Source of the DNA: Neorhizobium vignae
GTDB taxonomy: Bacteria > Pseudomonadota > Alphaproteobacteria > Rhizobiales > Rhizobiaceae
Length of the DNA stretch: 64,000 nt
Direction of reading: 5' to 3'
Assembly (NCBI RefSeq): GCF_000732195.1
Contig: NZ_JNNU01000017.1
Coordinates: 62,001 to 126,000 of the forward strand
The notes under the pieces are model-generated. The model was not told the DNA's origin. It was given only the letters and a program-made list of their open reading frames with translations, and made no database searches. The position numbers were made by a program, and so were the translations under genes. The first letter of the stretch is position 1; each line of letters starts with the position of its first letter. Positions 1 through 9,241 of this stretch are shown here, one piece after another.

Positions 1-8
1 TCCTCGCG

Positions 9-554
9 TCAGAACGGTTTCACGATCACCAGAATGACGATCCCGATCATCAGAACGGTCGGGAGTTCATTCATCAAACGCCAGTAACGCGGCGTTTTTC
101 GCGGACCATCGACCGCGAAGTTGCGCACCGCGCGGCTGAACAGCACATGCACCATTGTGAGCAGCACGACAAGCCCGATCTTCGCATGCAGCCATCCGCC
201 GCGAAATTCGTAGATGTCCCAGGCGAGGTAAAGACCGAGAACCCAGGTGATCATCATCGCCGGGTTCATGATGATTTTCAGGAGCCGCTGCTCCATCATC
301 TTGAAGGTTTCGGACTGCGCCGAACCCGGTTCCGCGTCGCTGTGATAGATGAACAGCCGCGGCATGTAGAGCAGGCCCGCCATCCAGGACATCACCGCGA
401 TGACGTGGAAAGCCTTGATGTAGAGGAGGAAGTCGTCGGGCCGGGCGAGATAGACCGCAACCAGGATGGCAATAAAAACGGCAAGCGCGACGAAGGCCCG
501 CAGTGCTGACCGCCGGCCGGCCGTCTTGCCCGTCTGCCTCTCTTCTCCGCTCAC
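9..554 (-). CDS. hemJ: Protoporphyrinogen IX oxidase, HemJ family
   Basis: A 181-residue inner-membrane protein of the HemJ (UPF0093) family, which oxidises protoporphyrinogen IX to protoporphyrin IX late in haem synthesis. About four to five hydrophobic segments are visible (near residues 18-36, 45-65, 97-112, 124-141 and 163-179). The family signature is present: His50 in the [13 protein letters not shown] stretch, Arg66 in MPRLF and Lys125 in HAKIG. The start is GTG at 554 and overlaps the hemE stop by four bases (GTGA), so the two haem genes are translationally coupled. Length is normal for the rhizobial family. The assignment rests on motif and neighbour; confidence is high. Confidence 0.92.
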   Translation of the reverse strand: MSGEERQTGKTAGRRSALRAFVALAVFIAILVAVYLARPDDFLLYIKAFHVIAVMSWMAGLLYMPRLFIYHSDAEPGSAQSETFKMMEQRLLKIIMNPAMMITWVLGLYLAWDIYEFRGGWLHAKIGLVVLLTMVHVLFSRAVRNFAVDGPRKTPRYWRLMNELPTVLMIGIVILVIVKPF

Positions 555-1585
555 GCTCCGGCTCCACGCACCCGCTCGATCAGCCTGGTCACATGATCCG
601 GATTGGCTTCAGGCGTGATGCCGTGGCCGAGATTGAAGATCAGCGGCCCCTGCCCGAGTTTCTCGAGAATGGCGTCGATCCCGTCTTCGAGCGACTTGCC
701 GCCGGCCACGACCCGCATCGGATCGAGGTTGCCCTGGACCGGGCCATCCTTCTGCAACTCGGCCGCAAACGAAAGCGGCACCGACCAGTCGAGGCCGATC
801 GCATCCGCCTTGGTCTTCTGGCGATAGGATTTCAGGTTCAGACCGGCGCCTTTTGCAAACGCGATGATTTTCGCACGCGGTCGCTGGCTGCGAACGATCT
901 CGATCATCCGAGCGACCGGCTTCACCGCATAGGCCTCGAATTCCTTTTCGCCGAGCACGCCAGCCCAGGAATCGAAGATCTGCACGGCATCGGCGCCAGC
1001 ATCGATCTGGGCGATCAGATATTCGGCGGAAATTTCCGCAAGCAGCGAAAGCAGCTTTTCGAAAGCTTCGGGATGCCGGTAAGCAAACAGGCGGGCAGGG
1101 GCCTGATCGGGGGTCCCGTGGCCGGCGATCATGTAGGTGGCAACCGTCCAGGGCGCACCGCAGAAACCCAGCAGCGTGGTTTCCTCGGGCAGTTCCCGTC
1201 TCAGCCGACGAACCGTTTCCATGACCGGAGCGAGATGGGCGAGAACCCCTTCGCCTTTCAGTGCCGAAATGCCAGCAGTGTCGATCGGATCCATCTGCGG
1301 GCCTTCGCCCTGCACGAACCGCACGTTCCGATGAAGCGCATCGGGGATGACGAGAATGTCGGAAAACAGGATCGCCGCATCGAAGCCGTAGCGCCGGATC
1401 GGCTGCAAGGTAACCTCGACAGCCAGATCCGGCGTATAACAGAGATCGAGAAAGCTCCCTGCCGTCGCCCGCGTTTCCCGGTATTCCGGCAGATAACGTC
1501 CTGCCTGTCTCATGAGCCAGATAGGCGGCGGACTGAGGGTTTTGCCTTCCAGCACCTCGACGATCTTCCGGTATGCGCCGGTCAA
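551..1585 (-). CDS. hemE: Uroporphyrinogen decarboxylase
   Basis: A 344-residue cytoplasmic enzyme that decarboxylates the four acetate side chains of uroporphyrinogen III to give coproporphyrinogen III. The N-terminal signature RQAGR is at residues 26-30 and the [12 protein letters not shown] stretch, with the catalytic Asp76, follows at 74-85. Full length for the family. The start is read as TTG at 1585, preceded at good spacing by GGGAG. It is transcribed away from the putative origin to its right, the hemE-oriC-ppsR order known from Caulobacter. hemJ follows with a four-base overlap. Confidence 0.97.
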   Translation of the reverse strand: MTGAYRKIVEVLEGKTLSPPPIWLMRQAGRYLPEYRETRATAGSFLDLCYTPDLAVEVTLQPIRRYGFDAAILFSDILVIPDALHRNVRFVQGEGPQMDPIDTAGISALKGEGVLAHLAPVMETVRRLRRELPEETTLLGFCGAPWTVATYMIAGHGTPDQAPARLFAYRHPEAFEKLLSLLAEISAEYLIAQIDAGADAVQIFDSWAGVLGEKEFEAYAVKPVARMIEIVRSQRPRAKIIAFAKGAGLNLKSYRQKTKADAIGLDWSVPLSFAAELQKDGPVQGNLDPMRVVAGGKSLEDGIDAILEKLGQGPLIFNLGHGITPEANPDHVTRLIERVRGAGA

Positions 1586-1806
1586 TGGGTTCTCCCTAAA
1601 AATATAAGATAATGAATCTTACTAGTTTCTATTTCTTAGAGTCGGTGAGTAGCAAGGATTAAAGTCAATTCACAGCCGACGCGACGATCCGCCGCCTCTG
1701 ACCTGTTGCGCGGATAAAAAAGCAGACCCAGAACCAGGTTTCCGGGACAATATAAATTTCGCCAGTTATTTCAGGAGGATGGTCGGAAGCAGAATTCGGC
1801 GCTATC

Positions 1807-1815
1807 TGTGGATAA
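1807..1815 (-). promoter_or_regulatory. DnaA box, perfect consensus
   Basis: TGTGGATAA, the reverse complement of the consensus TTATCCACA, in the hemE-ppsR gap. Confidence 0.8.
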
Positions 1816-1896
1816 GCTGGGGACAAAAAAGAGCCGCGAGGAACCTTTCCCCAGAACGCACAAGCCCGCCTGATCCGTATCCGCGGGAGTCGCGAA

Positions 1897-1905
1897 TGTG
1901 GAAAA
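1897..1905 (-). promoter_or_regulatory. DnaA box, relaxed consensus
   Basis: TGTGGAAAA, the reverse complement of TTTTCCACA, which fits TTWTNCACA. It lies 81 bp right of the perfect box and in the same orientation. Confidence 0.65.
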
Positions 1906-1964
1906 CTAGGCGGTTTTCCCGAGGCCGGGTCCGGGCCTAGGAGAACTCAATGGTCTCTCCCGAG

Positions 1965-1973
1965 TTATCAACA
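1965..1973 (+). promoter_or_regulatory. DnaA box, one mismatch
   Basis: TTATCAACA differs from TTATCCACA at one base. It lies about 16 bp before the ppsR start, so it could also affect ppsR expression. Confidence 0.5.
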
Positions 1974-1989
1974 AAGGGTTAAGTTTAGC

Positions 1990-2811
1990 GTGGAGAACAG
2001 AAAAAACTTCTTTCATCTGCACCTGATATCTGACTCGACCGGCGAGACTCTCATCTCCGCCGGCCGTGCCGCCTCGGCGCAGTTCCAGTCGTCGCTGGCG
2101 GTGGAACATGTCTATCCGCTGATCCGCAACCGAAAGCAGCTGCTCGCGGTGCTCGAAGCCCTCGACCGCGAACCGGGCATTGTTCTTTACACCATTGTCG
2201 ATCAGGAACTGGCCGGGCTCATCGATCAGCGCTGCCGGGACATGGGCTTGCCCTGCGTCAACGTGCTGGAGCCGGTGATGGCGACATTCCAGGCCTATCT
2301 CGGGGCTCCGTCCCGGCGTCGGGTCGGCGCCCAGCACGCGCTCAATGCGGACTATTTCAAGCGCATCGAAGCGCTCAATTTCACCATGGATCACGACGAC
2401 GGTCAGATGCCGGAGGACTACGACGAGGCGGATGTCGTCCTGATCGGCATCAGCCGTACCTCGAAAACGCCGACCAGCATCTATCTCGCCAACCGCGGCA
2501 TCAAGACTGCCAACATCCCGATCGTGCCGGGCGTCGATCTTCCGGACAGCCTCTACCGCGCCACCCACCCGCTGATCGTCGGCCTCGTCGCCACGACCGA
2601 CCGGATCAGCCAGGTGCGTGAACACCGCGAGCTGGGGGTCACCCAGGGCTTCGACCGGCGCCATTATACGGACCGTGCGACGATCAACGAAGAGCTGAAA
2701 TACGCCCGCGCGCTGTGCGCCCGCCAGAACTGGCCTGTCATCGACGTAACCCGCCGGTCGATAGAGGAGACGGCAGCCGCAATCGTTGCGCTACGCCCGA
2801 AGCTGCGTTAA
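1990..2811 (+). CDS. ppsR: Pyruvate, phosphate dikinase regulatory protein (DUF299)
   Basis: A 273-residue bifunctional kinase/phosphorylase of the DUF299 family, which inactivates pyruvate phosphate dikinase (or PEP synthase) by ADP-dependent phosphorylation and reactivates it with phosphate. The ISDSTGET motif is at residues 13-20 and the P-loop-like GISRTSKT at 153-160. The start is GTG at 1990, giving [20 protein letters not shown]; the ribosome site upstream is weak (AAGGG at 1974). It begins a tight rightward operon with maf, aroE, coaE and dnaQ and flanks the putative oriC, as the homologous RP001 gene does in Caulobacter. Confidence 0.93.
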   Translation: MENRKNFFHLHLISDSTGETLISAGRAASAQFQSSLAVEHVYPLIRNRKQLLAVLEALDREPGIVLYTIVDQELAGLIDQRCRDMGLPCVNVLEPVMATFQAYLGAPSRRRVGAQHALNADYFKRIEALNFTMDHDDGQMPEDYDEADVVLIGISRTSKTPTSIYLANRGIKTANIPIVPGVDLPDSLYRATHPLIVGLVATTDRISQVREHRELGVTQGFDRRHYTDRATINEELKYARALCARQNWPVIDVTRRSIEETAAAIVALRPKLR

Positions 2812-2842
2812 GCGAATCCGCCGCAGCTCTTGGGAGATTTTC

Positions 2843-3436
2843 GTGACAGTGCCTCTCGTACTTGCCTCCTCCAGCCCCTTCCGCCGGATGCTGATGGAAA
2901 ATGCCGGCCTGGCCTTTGAAAGCCGAGCGGCCGATATCGACGAGCGCAAGATCGAGGCAGGCCTGGAAGGCGCAAGCCCCGACCAGGTGGCACTGACGCT
3001 CGCCAAGGCAAAGGCTTTAGAGGTCAGCGGACATTTCCCGGGTGCTCTGGTGATCGGCTCGGACCAGACCATGTCGCTTGGGAGTCGGGTTTATCACAAG
3101 CCGAAGACCCTTGCTGAAGCGAAAGAAAATCTGCTTTCCCTCTCGAACAAGACCCACCGCCTGAACAGCGCAATCGCTTTTGCGCGTGATAACCAGATCG
3201 TCTGGGAGCATGTCGCGCATGCGGACTTGACCGTCCGCGAGCTGAACGAAACCTTCGTCGATCGCTATCTGTCGCGGGTCGGCGAAAAGGTCTACGGCAG
3301 CGTCGGGGCCTATCAGCTGGAAGGCGAAGGCATCCAGCTCTTTTCGAGGATCGAGGGCGACTATTTCACCATCCTCGGCCTGCCCATGCTGCCTCTTCTC
3401 GAAAAGCTCCGTGACCTGAAAGCGATCGATGACTGA
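2843..3436 (+). CDS. maf: Maf-family nucleotide pyrophosphatase (YceF-like)
   Basis: A 197-residue member of the Maf/YceF family of nucleotide pyrophosphatases, thought to remove modified or non-canonical nucleoside triphosphates. Family marks: LASSSPFRR near the N-terminus, GSDQ at residues 72-75 and a C-terminal [12 protein letters not shown]. The GSDQ form, rather than GADT, points to the YceF (m7GTP) subgroup. I chose GTG at 2843 because GGGAG lies just upstream and it gives the family N-terminus [12 protein letters not shown]; an open frame continues further upstream without support. It overlaps aroE by eight bases. Confidence 0.9.
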   Translation: MTVPLVLASSSPFRRMLMENAGLAFESRAADIDERKIEAGLEGASPDQVALTLAKAKALEVSGHFPGALVIGSDQTMSLGSRVYHKPKTLAEAKENLLSLSNKTHRLNSAIAFARDNQIVWEHVAHADLTVRELNETFVDRYLSRVGEKVYGSVGAYQLEGEGIQLFSRIEGDYFTILGLPMLPLLEKLRDLKAIDD

Positions 3437-4289
3437 TTCACGTGAAACATTTTTGGTTAATGCTTTCGTAACCGGGTGGCCGGTGAAGCATTCCCGCTCG
3501 CCGTTGATCCACGGCCACTGGCTGAAGCAGTTCGAAATTGCCGGGACCTACAGGCCTGAGGCCGTGACCGAAGCGGACTTCCCCGCCTTCATCCAATCGC
3601 TGAAGGACGGCAGTTCCGGCTTTCGCGGCGGCAACGTCACTATTCCCCACAAGGAGCTTGCTTTTAAGCTCGCTGATCGGCCGGATGACCTGGCGGAAGA
3701 GCTTGGGGCGTCAAATACGCTCTGGATGGAAGACGGCCTGCTACACGCCACCAATACCGACGGCCACGGCTTTACCGCCAATCTCGACGACCGCCATCCG
3801 GGGTGGGACAACACCGATCGCGCGGTGATCTTCGGCGCCGGTGGTGCGAGCCGCGCCGTCATCCAGGCGATCCGCGATCGCGGCATCGGCGAGATCCACG
3901 TGGTCAACCGCACCGTCGCACGGGCTAGAGAACTTGCCGACCGCTTCGGCGTGAAAGTTCATGCCCATCCGGCCGAAGCGCTGAATGAAGTTATGACCGG
4001 CGCCGGCTTGTTCGTGAACACGACATCGCTCGGCATGGACGGCAGCGAAACGCCTGATATCAATTACTCGCCGCTGGCATCCGGCGCCGTTGTCACCGAT
4101 ATCGTCTACGTACCTTTGAAAACACCGCTGCTGGCCCAGGCCGAGGCGCAGGGTTTCCCGATCGTCGATGGTCTCGGCATGTTGCTGCACCAGGCCGTTC
4201 CCGGTTTCGAAAAATGGTTCGGCCGCCGCCCGGTGGTCGATCAGGCGCTGCGGGATCTTGTCATCGCTGATATGGAAAGACACGGATGA
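3429..4289 (+). CDS. aroE: Shikimate dehydrogenase
   Basis: A 286-residue NADP-dependent enzyme reducing 3-dehydroshikimate to shikimate in aromatic amino acid synthesis. Shikimate-binding HSRSP is at residues 21-25, the catalytic Lys75 in TIPHK, the NTD motif with catalytic Asp111 at 109-111, and the NADP loop GAGGASR at 136-142. The start overlaps the end of maf by eight bases and the stop overlaps coaE as ATGA. Codons 2-7 coincide with a parS-like element (3434-3449), so the extreme N-terminus may be constrained by DNA-level selection. Confidence 0.96.
   Translation: MTDSRETFLVNAFVTGWPVKHSRSPLIHGHWLKQFEIAGTYRPEAVTEADFPAFIQSLKDGSSGFRGGNVTIPHKELAFKLADRPDDLAEELGASNTLWMEDGLLHATNTDGHGFTANLDDRHPGWDNTDRAVIFGAGGASRAVIQAIRDRGIGEIHVVNRTVARARELADRFGVKVHAHPAEALNEVMTGAGLFVNTTSLGMDGSETPDINYSPLASGAVVTDIVYVPLKTPLLAQAEAQGFPIVDGLGMLLHQAVPGFEKWFGRRPVVDQALRDLVIADMERHG
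3434..3449 (+). promoter_or_regulatory. parS-like site A (15/16 to consensus), inside aroE
   Basis: TGATTCACGTGAAACA differs from the canonical ParB target TGTTTCACGTGAAACA at one base. It lies within the first codons of aroE, 1.5 kb from the putative oriC. It shares an exact 14-mer, GATTCACGTGAAAC, with four other sites in this window. Confidence 0.75.
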
Positions 4290-4897
4290 TCGTCATCGGC
4301 CTCACCGGCTCCATCGGAATGGGAAAATCGACCACCGCGAAAATGTTTGCGGAAGAGGGCGTCCCGGTGAATGACGCCGATGCCGTCGTCCACGATCTCT
4401 ATCGCACCGATGCGGTCGCACCCGTCGGCGACGCCTTTCCCGGCACCGTCAGGGACGGTGTCATCGACCGTCAGGAACTGTCCCGCCAGCTTTCGGCATC
4501 GCCTGAAAAATTCCCGGTCCTCGAAGCCATCGTCCATCCGCTGGTTCGCAAGCGTGAAGTCGATTTCCTGACCCGCCACAGAGAGGCCGGCACCGATCTC
4601 GTGCTCCTCGATATCCCGCTTCTTTTCGAAGTGAGGGGCGAGGATCGCGTCGATGTTATTGTCGTTGTCACCTGCGATCCACAGATACAGCGCGACAGGG
4701 TGCTTGCGCGTCCCGGCATGACGGAGGAAAAATTGGCAATGATTCTCTCCCGTCAGATGCCCGATGCGGAAAAACGCAAAAGAGCCGATTTCCTTGTCGA
4801 TACGGGCCTTGGACTGGACGCGGCGAGAGAACGTGTTCGCGACATCATCGCATCTCTGAAGGCCGGGAAGACGAGCGAGAAAAAGCCCCATGCGTGA
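4286..4897 (+). CDS. coaE: Dephospho-CoA kinase
   Basis: A 203-residue P-loop kinase that phosphorylates the 3'-hydroxyl of dephospho-CoA, the last step of CoA synthesis. The Walker A motif GSIGMGKST is at residues 8-16, followed by [11 protein letters not shown] at 29-39, which is typical of CoaE. It overlaps aroE by four bases and dnaQ by eight, so the operon is translationally coupled. The last ~15 residues are Lys-rich and look like an unconserved tail. Confidence 0.95.
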   Translation: MIVIGLTGSIGMGKSTTAKMFAEEGVPVNDADAVVHDLYRTDAVAPVGDAFPGTVRDGVIDRQELSRQLSASPEKFPVLEAIVHPLVRKREVDFLTRHREAGTDLVLLDIPLLFEVRGEDRVDVIVVVTCDPQIQRDRVLARPGMTEEKLAMILSRQMPDAEKRKRADFLVDTGLGLDAARERVRDIIASLKAGKTSEKKPHA

Positions 4898-5594
4898 GAT
4901 CATCTTCGATACGGAAACCACGGGCCTCGAATCGAAGATCGACCGGGTGATCGAAATCGGCGGCATCGAGCTGATCAATAATTTCCCGACCGGGAGGACG
5001 CTGCATCTCTATATCAATCCGGGCGACCGCAAGGTTCATCCGGACGCGCTTGCGGTTCATGGCATCACCGACGAGTTCCTGAAGGACAAGCCGAGCTTTG
5101 GCGACGTCGCCCAGCAGATCATCGAATTTTTCGACGGTGCCAAATGGATTGCCCATAACGCGACCTTCGACATGGGCTTCATGAACGCGGAATTCGCCCG
5201 CCTCGGCCTGCCGCCCGTGATGTCCGACCAGGTCATCGACACGCTGGCCATGGCCCGCCGCAAACATCCGATGGGCCCGAATTCGCTCGATGCGCTCTGC
5301 CGCCGCTATGGCATCGACAATGCCCACCGCACCAAGCACGGCGCGCTGCTCGACTCCGAGCTGCTCGCCGAGGTCTATATCGAGATGACCGGCGGTCGTC
5401 AGACGGCGCTCGGCCTGATGGGCAACGAGCGGTCTTCGACGGTGGTCGAGGTGGAGGAAGTCGTAATCGAGGTTGCGGGTCGCCCCCGGCCTCTTGGCCC
5501 CCGGCTGACCGAAGCCGAGCTCCAGGCGCATGCCGCCATGGTCGCGTCGCTGAAGGACAAGGCGGTCTGGCTGAAATACGGAACGGCCGAATAA
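4890..5594 (+). CDS. dnaQ: DNA polymerase III epsilon subunit (proofreading exonuclease)
   Basis: A 234-residue 3'-5' exonuclease of the replicative polymerase. All DEDDh residues are visible: Asp7 and Glu9 in FDTETTG, Asp94 in HNATFDMGF, and His150/Asp155 in HGALLDSELLAEVY, which closely resembles the E. coli epsilon motif. The C-terminal ~60 residues form the tail that normally binds the polymerase subunit. It is the last gene of the ppsR operon and is followed by a strong hairpin. Confidence 0.96.
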   Translation: MREIIFDTETTGLESKIDRVIEIGGIELINNFPTGRTLHLYINPGDRKVHPDALAVHGITDEFLKDKPSFGDVAQQIIEFFDGAKWIAHNATFDMGFMNAEFARLGLPPVMSDQVIDTLAMARRKHPMGPNSLDALCRRYGIDNAHRTKHGALLDSELLAEVYIEMTGGRQTALGLMGNERSSTVVEVEEVVIEVAGRPRPLGPRLTEAELQAHAAMVASLKDKAVWLKYGTAE

Positions 5595-5619
5595 AAAGCC
5601 CGGGTCGAAGCCCGGGCTC
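5594..5619. terminator. Bidirectional terminator between dnaQ and secB
   Basis: GCCCGGG (5598-5604) pairs with CCCGGGC (5611-5617) across a 6-nt loop. A-tracts on the left serve as a T-tract for the leftward secB transcript; the rightward T-tract is short. Confidence 0.8.
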
Positions 5620-5645
5620 TTTCGTCAAATCTGGAAAATTTTGGC

Positions 5646-6122
5646 TTAGCTGTCCAGCACCTGAACCTTGGAACGGGCCTGTTCCTCGGCCATGCGCTGC
5701 GTAAACATCTGCGCAAAATCGATCGGATCGATCATCAGCGGCGGGAAGCCGCCATTGCGCGTCACGTCGGCAATGATCTGGCGCGCGAAGGGGAACAGGA
5801 GACGCGGGCACTCGATGAAGAGCAGCGGCAGCATGTGCTCCTGCGGGAAACCGGTGATGCGGAAGACGCCGCCATACACCAGTTCGGCCGCGAAGACGAT
5901 CTTGTCGCCTTCCTTGGCTTCGGCGTTCAGCGTCAGGATAACGTCGAAATCGGCGTCGGAAAGCGGATTGGCGTTGACGTTAACATTGATGTTGATCGCC
6001 GGCGCCTTGTCGCGCGCCTGCAGCGAACGCGGAGCGCCCGGGTTCTCGAAGGAGAGATCCTTGGTGTACTGCGCCAGGATGTTGAGGGACGGCGTTGCGG
6101 CCTGGTTGTTATCGTCTGCCAT
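5646..6122 (-). CDS. secB: Protein-export chaperone SecB
   Basis: A 158-residue cytosolic chaperone that holds preproteins unfolded and delivers them to SecA. The SecB core runs from about residue 12 ([15 protein letters not shown]) to 145, including the [16 protein letters not shown] stretch and the [13 protein letters not shown] motif near the C-terminus, both typical of the family. Full length. It is convergent with dnaQ and followed on the left strand by fxsA upstream; the 85-bp gap to fxsA suggests its own promoter or a loose operon. Confidence 0.96.
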   Translation of the reverse strand: MADDNNQAATPSLNILAQYTKDLSFENPGAPRSLQARDKAPAININVNVNANPLSDADFDVILTLNAEAKEGDKIVFAAELVYGGVFRITGFPQEHMLPLLFIECPRLLFPFARQIIADVTRNGGFPPLMIDPIDFAQMFTQRMAEEQARSKVQVLDS

Positions 6123-6207
6123 TGGGATTTCCTCGAGGCTTTGGAGCGTTGAGGCCCTCTAACATTTCGTCTGGGGGCTTACAACCCTGGCCAACCCGCA
6201 GGACCTC

Positions 6208-6723
6208 TCAGGGTTCCTTGCTTTTGGGGCCAGCCCAGGGCGAAGAGGGATCGGGATCGCGATGGTAGTCCTGCTCGTCGAGATCGACCACCGGCCCGGT
6301 TTTCTTGGCCTCCGGAGAAGGCCTTGCGCTTTCGTAGCGATAGCTCTCGCTGCGCGGCGAACGGACGACGACGATGCGGCGGCCGACCACAGACCAGATC
6401 AGGCTGCGCACGAAGGGAATGAACAGCGCCAGCCCGATGATGTCGGTGAGGAAGCCGGGCAGCAGCAGCAGGATTCCGGCGACGACGATCATCGCGCCGT
6501 CGATCAGGGCGCGGCCCGGCGCGCGGCCGTCGCGGCTCTCAGTCGAAATCTTCCTTAGGATCTGGGTCCCCTGATTGCGCAGCAAAAGGGCTCCGAGCAC
6601 TGCGGTACCAATCACCAGACCGAGCGTCGCCCAGAGGCCTACTGCCTTGCCGACGAGCACGAAGCCCGCGATTTCGGCGAGCGGCCAGCCGATCAGAAGG
6701 AGCGGCACGAGAAAGAAGCGCAT
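6208..6723 (-). CDS. fxsA: FxsA family membrane protein
   Basis: A 171-residue inner-membrane protein of the FxsA family (E. coli FxsA modulates exclusion of phage T7 by F plasmid; the general function is unknown). Hydrophobic segments lie at about residues 2-20, 28-46 and 73-110. The N-terminal MRFFLVPLLLIGWPLAEI is characteristic. I place the start at ATG 6723, preceded by AGGGA; a 12-residue upstream extension has no support. The C-terminal 50 residues are polar and probably cytoplasmic. It is divergent from the Tim44-like gene. Confidence 0.85.
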   Translation of the reverse strand: MRFFLVPLLLIGWPLAEIAGFVLVGKAVGLWATLGLVIGTAVLGALLLRNQGTQILRKISTESRDGRAPGRALIDGAMIVVAGILLLLPGFLTDIIGLALFIPFVRSLIWSVVGRRIVVVRSPRSESYRYESARPSPEAKKTGPVVDLDEQDYHRDPDPSSPWAGPKSKEP

Positions 6724-6849
6724 GAGATTCCCTGTGTCGTGATATCCGGTTGCGCGCAAAGCGCTAACGTCTTCGCCATTTGAATGATAGGCGTATGCAG
6801 ACTATATGAGAGACTGCACCGAATATTTAAACGCCAAATGCGGGTTAAG

Positions 6850-7548
6850 ATGGGCTCCAACGACTTTATAACACTCTTTTTCCTTGTCGCAGCGGTTCTG
6901 ATCTTCCTGCAACTGCGCAGTGTGCTCGGACGCCGGACGGGAAGCGAGAAGCCGCCGTTCGATCCTTACAGCCCCCGCGACGTCGCGAAAAATCCGGGTG
7001 GCGACGACAGCAAGGTCGTGACCCTGCCGCGCCGGGATGCCACGGAGGACGAGCAGCGCTATGCGGATGTCGACGCTCTCGCCAAGCCGGATACGCCTCT
7101 CAACGCCGCGCTGCGAGAATTGGTCAAGTCCGATCCCGCTTTTCGTCCCCGCGAGTTTCTGAATGGCGCCCGCATGGCATACGAGATGATCGTCATGGCT
7201 TTTGCCGACGGTGACCGGAAGACGCTGAAGGGCCTTCTCTCCAAGGAGGTTTTCGACGGTTTCGACGCGGCGATCACCGACCGCGAATCCCGCGGCGAGG
7301 TGGTGAAGTCCACTTTCGTCGGCATCGACAAGGCGGATATCACCCATGCCGCCGTCAAGGATGCCGAGGAACAGATCACCGTCCGCATCGTCAGCCAGCT
7401 CATTTCCGCCACCTATGACAAGGCCGGCGCACTGATCGACGGCGACCAGGAAACCGTGGCCGAAGTGACAGACATCTGGACCTTCGCCCGCGACATCCAC
7501 TCACGCGATCCGAACTGGAGATTGGTCGCCACCGAATCCGAACAATGA
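6850..7548 (+). CDS. Tim44/TimA-like membrane adaptor protein
   Basis: A 232-residue protein with one N-terminal membrane anchor (about residues 5-22), a polar linker, and a C-terminal Tim44-like domain (about residues 95-230). In alphaproteobacteria such proteins are homologues of the mitochondrial import motor subunit Tim44; their bacterial role is not settled. The start at ATG 6850 (MGSNDFITLFFLVAA) is the form conserved in rhizobia; an in-frame ATG at 6838 is an alternative. The stop overlaps mltA as ATGA. Its position near secB and fxsA is suggestive of envelope biogenesis, which is inference. Confidence 0.82.
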   Translation: MGSNDFITLFFLVAAVLIFLQLRSVLGRRTGSEKPPFDPYSPRDVAKNPGGDDSKVVTLPRRDATEDEQRYADVDALAKPDTPLNAALRELVKSDPAFRPREFLNGARMAYEMIVMAFADGDRKTLKGLLSKEVFDGFDAAITDRESRGEVVKSTFVGIDKADITHAAVKDAEEQITVRIVSQLISATYDKAGALIDGDQETVAEVTDIWTFARDIHSRDPNWRLVATESEQ

Positions 7549-8663
7549 CCTTGAACTCTGCGGATTATACTCTTCGGCAGGTCACCTTCTCCGATCTTGC
7601 GGGGTGGGGCGATGACGATCCGACTGCACTGTTTGCCGGCATGCGTGCGTCGCTGGAGCATATCCGCAAGGTCAAGCCATATCGCACCGGCTCCCTTGGC
7701 CTGACGGCCGAGGAACTCGCCACCTTCATCGAAACCGCCCGGGACATCCCGGGCGGTCCCGTTTCTGCCCGGGCCTTTTTCGAGAGCCATTGCACCCCCT
7801 TCCTGATCGCCCGCAACGACGGCCGGCGCGGTTTCGTCACCGCTTTCTACGAGCCTGAGATCGAGGTCTCGGAAACGAGAGATACGGTCTGGGCGCATCC
7901 CTTCTACTATCGTCCGGACGATCTCATTGATCTCGACGACAGCAACCGTCCAGCAGGATTGGACTCCGGCTACATGTTTGGCCGGCAGACATCGGACGGG
8001 ATTGTGCCCTACCCGGATCGCGGCGAGATCGATCGTGGTTTTCTCGAGGGCCGGGGCCTGGAGATCGCGTATGCGAAATCCAGGGTCGATGTCTTCTTCG
8101 TCCATGTCCAGGGTGCCGCAAGGTTGAGATATCCGGACGGCAGCATCCGGCGGATCACCTATTCCGCCAAGGCGGGTCACCCGTTCTCGCCGATCGGCAA
8201 GCTGCTGATAGACCGCGGCGAGATCGACCCCGCGAAGATTTCCATGCAGAGCATCCGCGCCTGGCTGGCCGGGAATCCGGCTAAGGTGGAGGAAGTGCTC
8301 TGGCACAATCGCTCCTACATCTTCTTCCGGGAAGCGGATGTCTCCGATCCGTCGCTCGGGCCGGTGGCTGCCGCCAAGGTGCCTCTGATCCCGGGACGCT
8401 CGCTGGCGGTCGATCGCCAGATCCACACGTTCGGTTTTCCCTTTTTCATCCGGTCCGAGACGCTGACCCATATGGATGGGGGCAAACCCTTCGCGCGGCT
8501 GATGCTGGCGCTCGACACCGGCTCGGCGATCGTCGGCCCGGCGCGCGGCGACATTTTTACCGGCTCCGGCTTCGAGGCGGGCGAGCTTGCCGGAACGGTG
8601 CGCAACGATGCGGATTTCTATCTCCTCATCCCCAAGGCAGCGGCCGTCAGGTACGGCCGATGA
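7545..8663 (+). CDS. mltA: MltA-family murein transglycosylase
   Basis: A 372-residue MltA homologue, a lytic transglycosylase that cleaves the glycan strand of peptidoglycan to form 1,6-anhydro-muramic ends. The insert domain is followed by the double-psi barrel and 3D domain; the conserved block DTGSAIVGPARGDIF holds Asp324 and Asp336. Unlike E. coli MltA there is no visible signal peptide or lipobox at the N-terminus (MTLNSADYTLRQVTFSDLAG). Either export is unusual or the true start lies elsewhere, but the upstream gene overlaps, leaving no room. It overlaps smr by four bases. Confidence 0.88.
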   Translation: MTLNSADYTLRQVTFSDLAGWGDDDPTALFAGMRASLEHIRKVKPYRTGSLGLTAEELATFIETARDIPGGPVSARAFFESHCTPFLIARNDGRRGFVTAFYEPEIEVSETRDTVWAHPFYYRPDDLIDLDDSNRPAGLDSGYMFGRQTSDGIVPYPDRGEIDRGFLEGRGLEIAYAKSRVDVFFVHVQGAARLRYPDGSIRRITYSAKAGHPFSPIGKLLIDRGEIDPAKISMQSIRAWLAGNPAKVEEVLWHNRSYIFFREADVSDPSLGPVAAAKVPLIPGRSLAVDRQIHTFGFPFFIRSETLTHMDGGKPFARLMLALDTGSAIVGPARGDIFTGSGFEAGELAGTVRNDADFYLLIPKAAAVRYGR

Positions 8664-9241
8664 AGGGCGGTCGCAAACTCGATCCGGAAGAGCGGATATT
8701 GTGGGGAAGGGTGGCTAAATCCGCCCGCGCCCTGCCTGGCCGCATGAAGGAAATTCTCGAATTCGAGGAAGCGGAAGAGGCAAAGATCGCCGCGGAAGAA
8801 GCGGCCGTTGAAGCGAAAAAGCCGAAACCCGCGCCGCGGCAGGAGAGTTATGCGGTCGAACTTCCGGCGCCCGTTCCGGTCAGGCGTCCCGTGGGTTCTC
8901 ATCAGCCGCTTGAAAGGCCCGTCAAGAAAAAGCTCGCCAAGGGCCGGCTGCCGATCGATGCCCGTCTCGATCTGCACGGACTATTCCAGGGCGAGGCCCA
9001 CGATCTGCTTCTCGACTTTTTGCTGCGAGCCCATGAACGTGGCCTTCGCCATGTGCTGGTGATTACCGGCAAGGGCAGCTCTATGGGCAGCGAAGGTGCG
9101 CTCCGACGTGCGGTGCCGCTGTGGTTTTCGAAAGCCGAGTTCCGGTTCCTGATCTCGTCCTACGAATGGGCGGCGCGCCATCATGGCGGGGAGGGTGCCA
9201 TGTATGTGCGGCTTTCGCGCGGCCGGGGAGATCGGGAATGA
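8660..9241 (+). CDS. smr: Smr-domain protein (MutS2-type nuclease domain)
   Basis: A 193-residue protein with a charged, low-complexity N-terminal half (about residues 25-75, rich in Glu, Ala and Lys) and a C-terminal Smr domain. LDLHG near residue 103 and ITGKGSS near 138 are the two Smr signatures. Smr domains nick DNA or act on RNA; stand-alone proteobacterial Smr proteins have no firmly assigned role. It sits between mltA and an XRE regulator with ATGA overlaps on both sides. Confidence 0.87.
   Translation: MKGGRKLDPEERILWGRVAKSARALPGRMKEILEFEEAEEAKIAAEEAAVEAKKPKPAPRQESYAVELPAPVPVRRPVGSHQPLERPVKKKLAKGRLPIDARLDLHGLFQGEAHDLLLDFLLRAHERGLRHVLVITGKGSSMGSEGALRRAVPLWFSKAEFRFLISSYEWAARHHGGEGAMYVRLSRGRGDRE

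Larger units (their letters stand above)
1586..1989. other. oriC: Putative chromosomal origin of replication (oriC)
   Basis: A 404-bp gene-free gap between divergent hemE and ppsR, the position of the Caulobacter crescentus origin. Seen in the sequence: a perfect DnaA box TGTGGATAA at 1807-1815, a second matching the relaxed consensus, TGTGGAAAA, at 1897-1905, and a one-mismatch box TTATCAACA at 1965-1973. An AT-rich stretch at about 1594-1640, next to hemE, and another at 1747-1772 are candidate unwinding elements in an otherwise GC-rich chromosome. The gap must also hold the promoters of hemE and ppsR. No complete TTAA-N7-TTAA CtrA box was found. The call combines synteny with DnaA boxes; GC skew would test it. 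Confidence 0.8.

Noticed and set aside
1659-1673. Possible CtrA box (TTAA-N7-TTAA) in the origin region
   Set aside because: Only the first half-site fits (TTAA-AGTCAAT-TCAC); no complete box was found in the gap.
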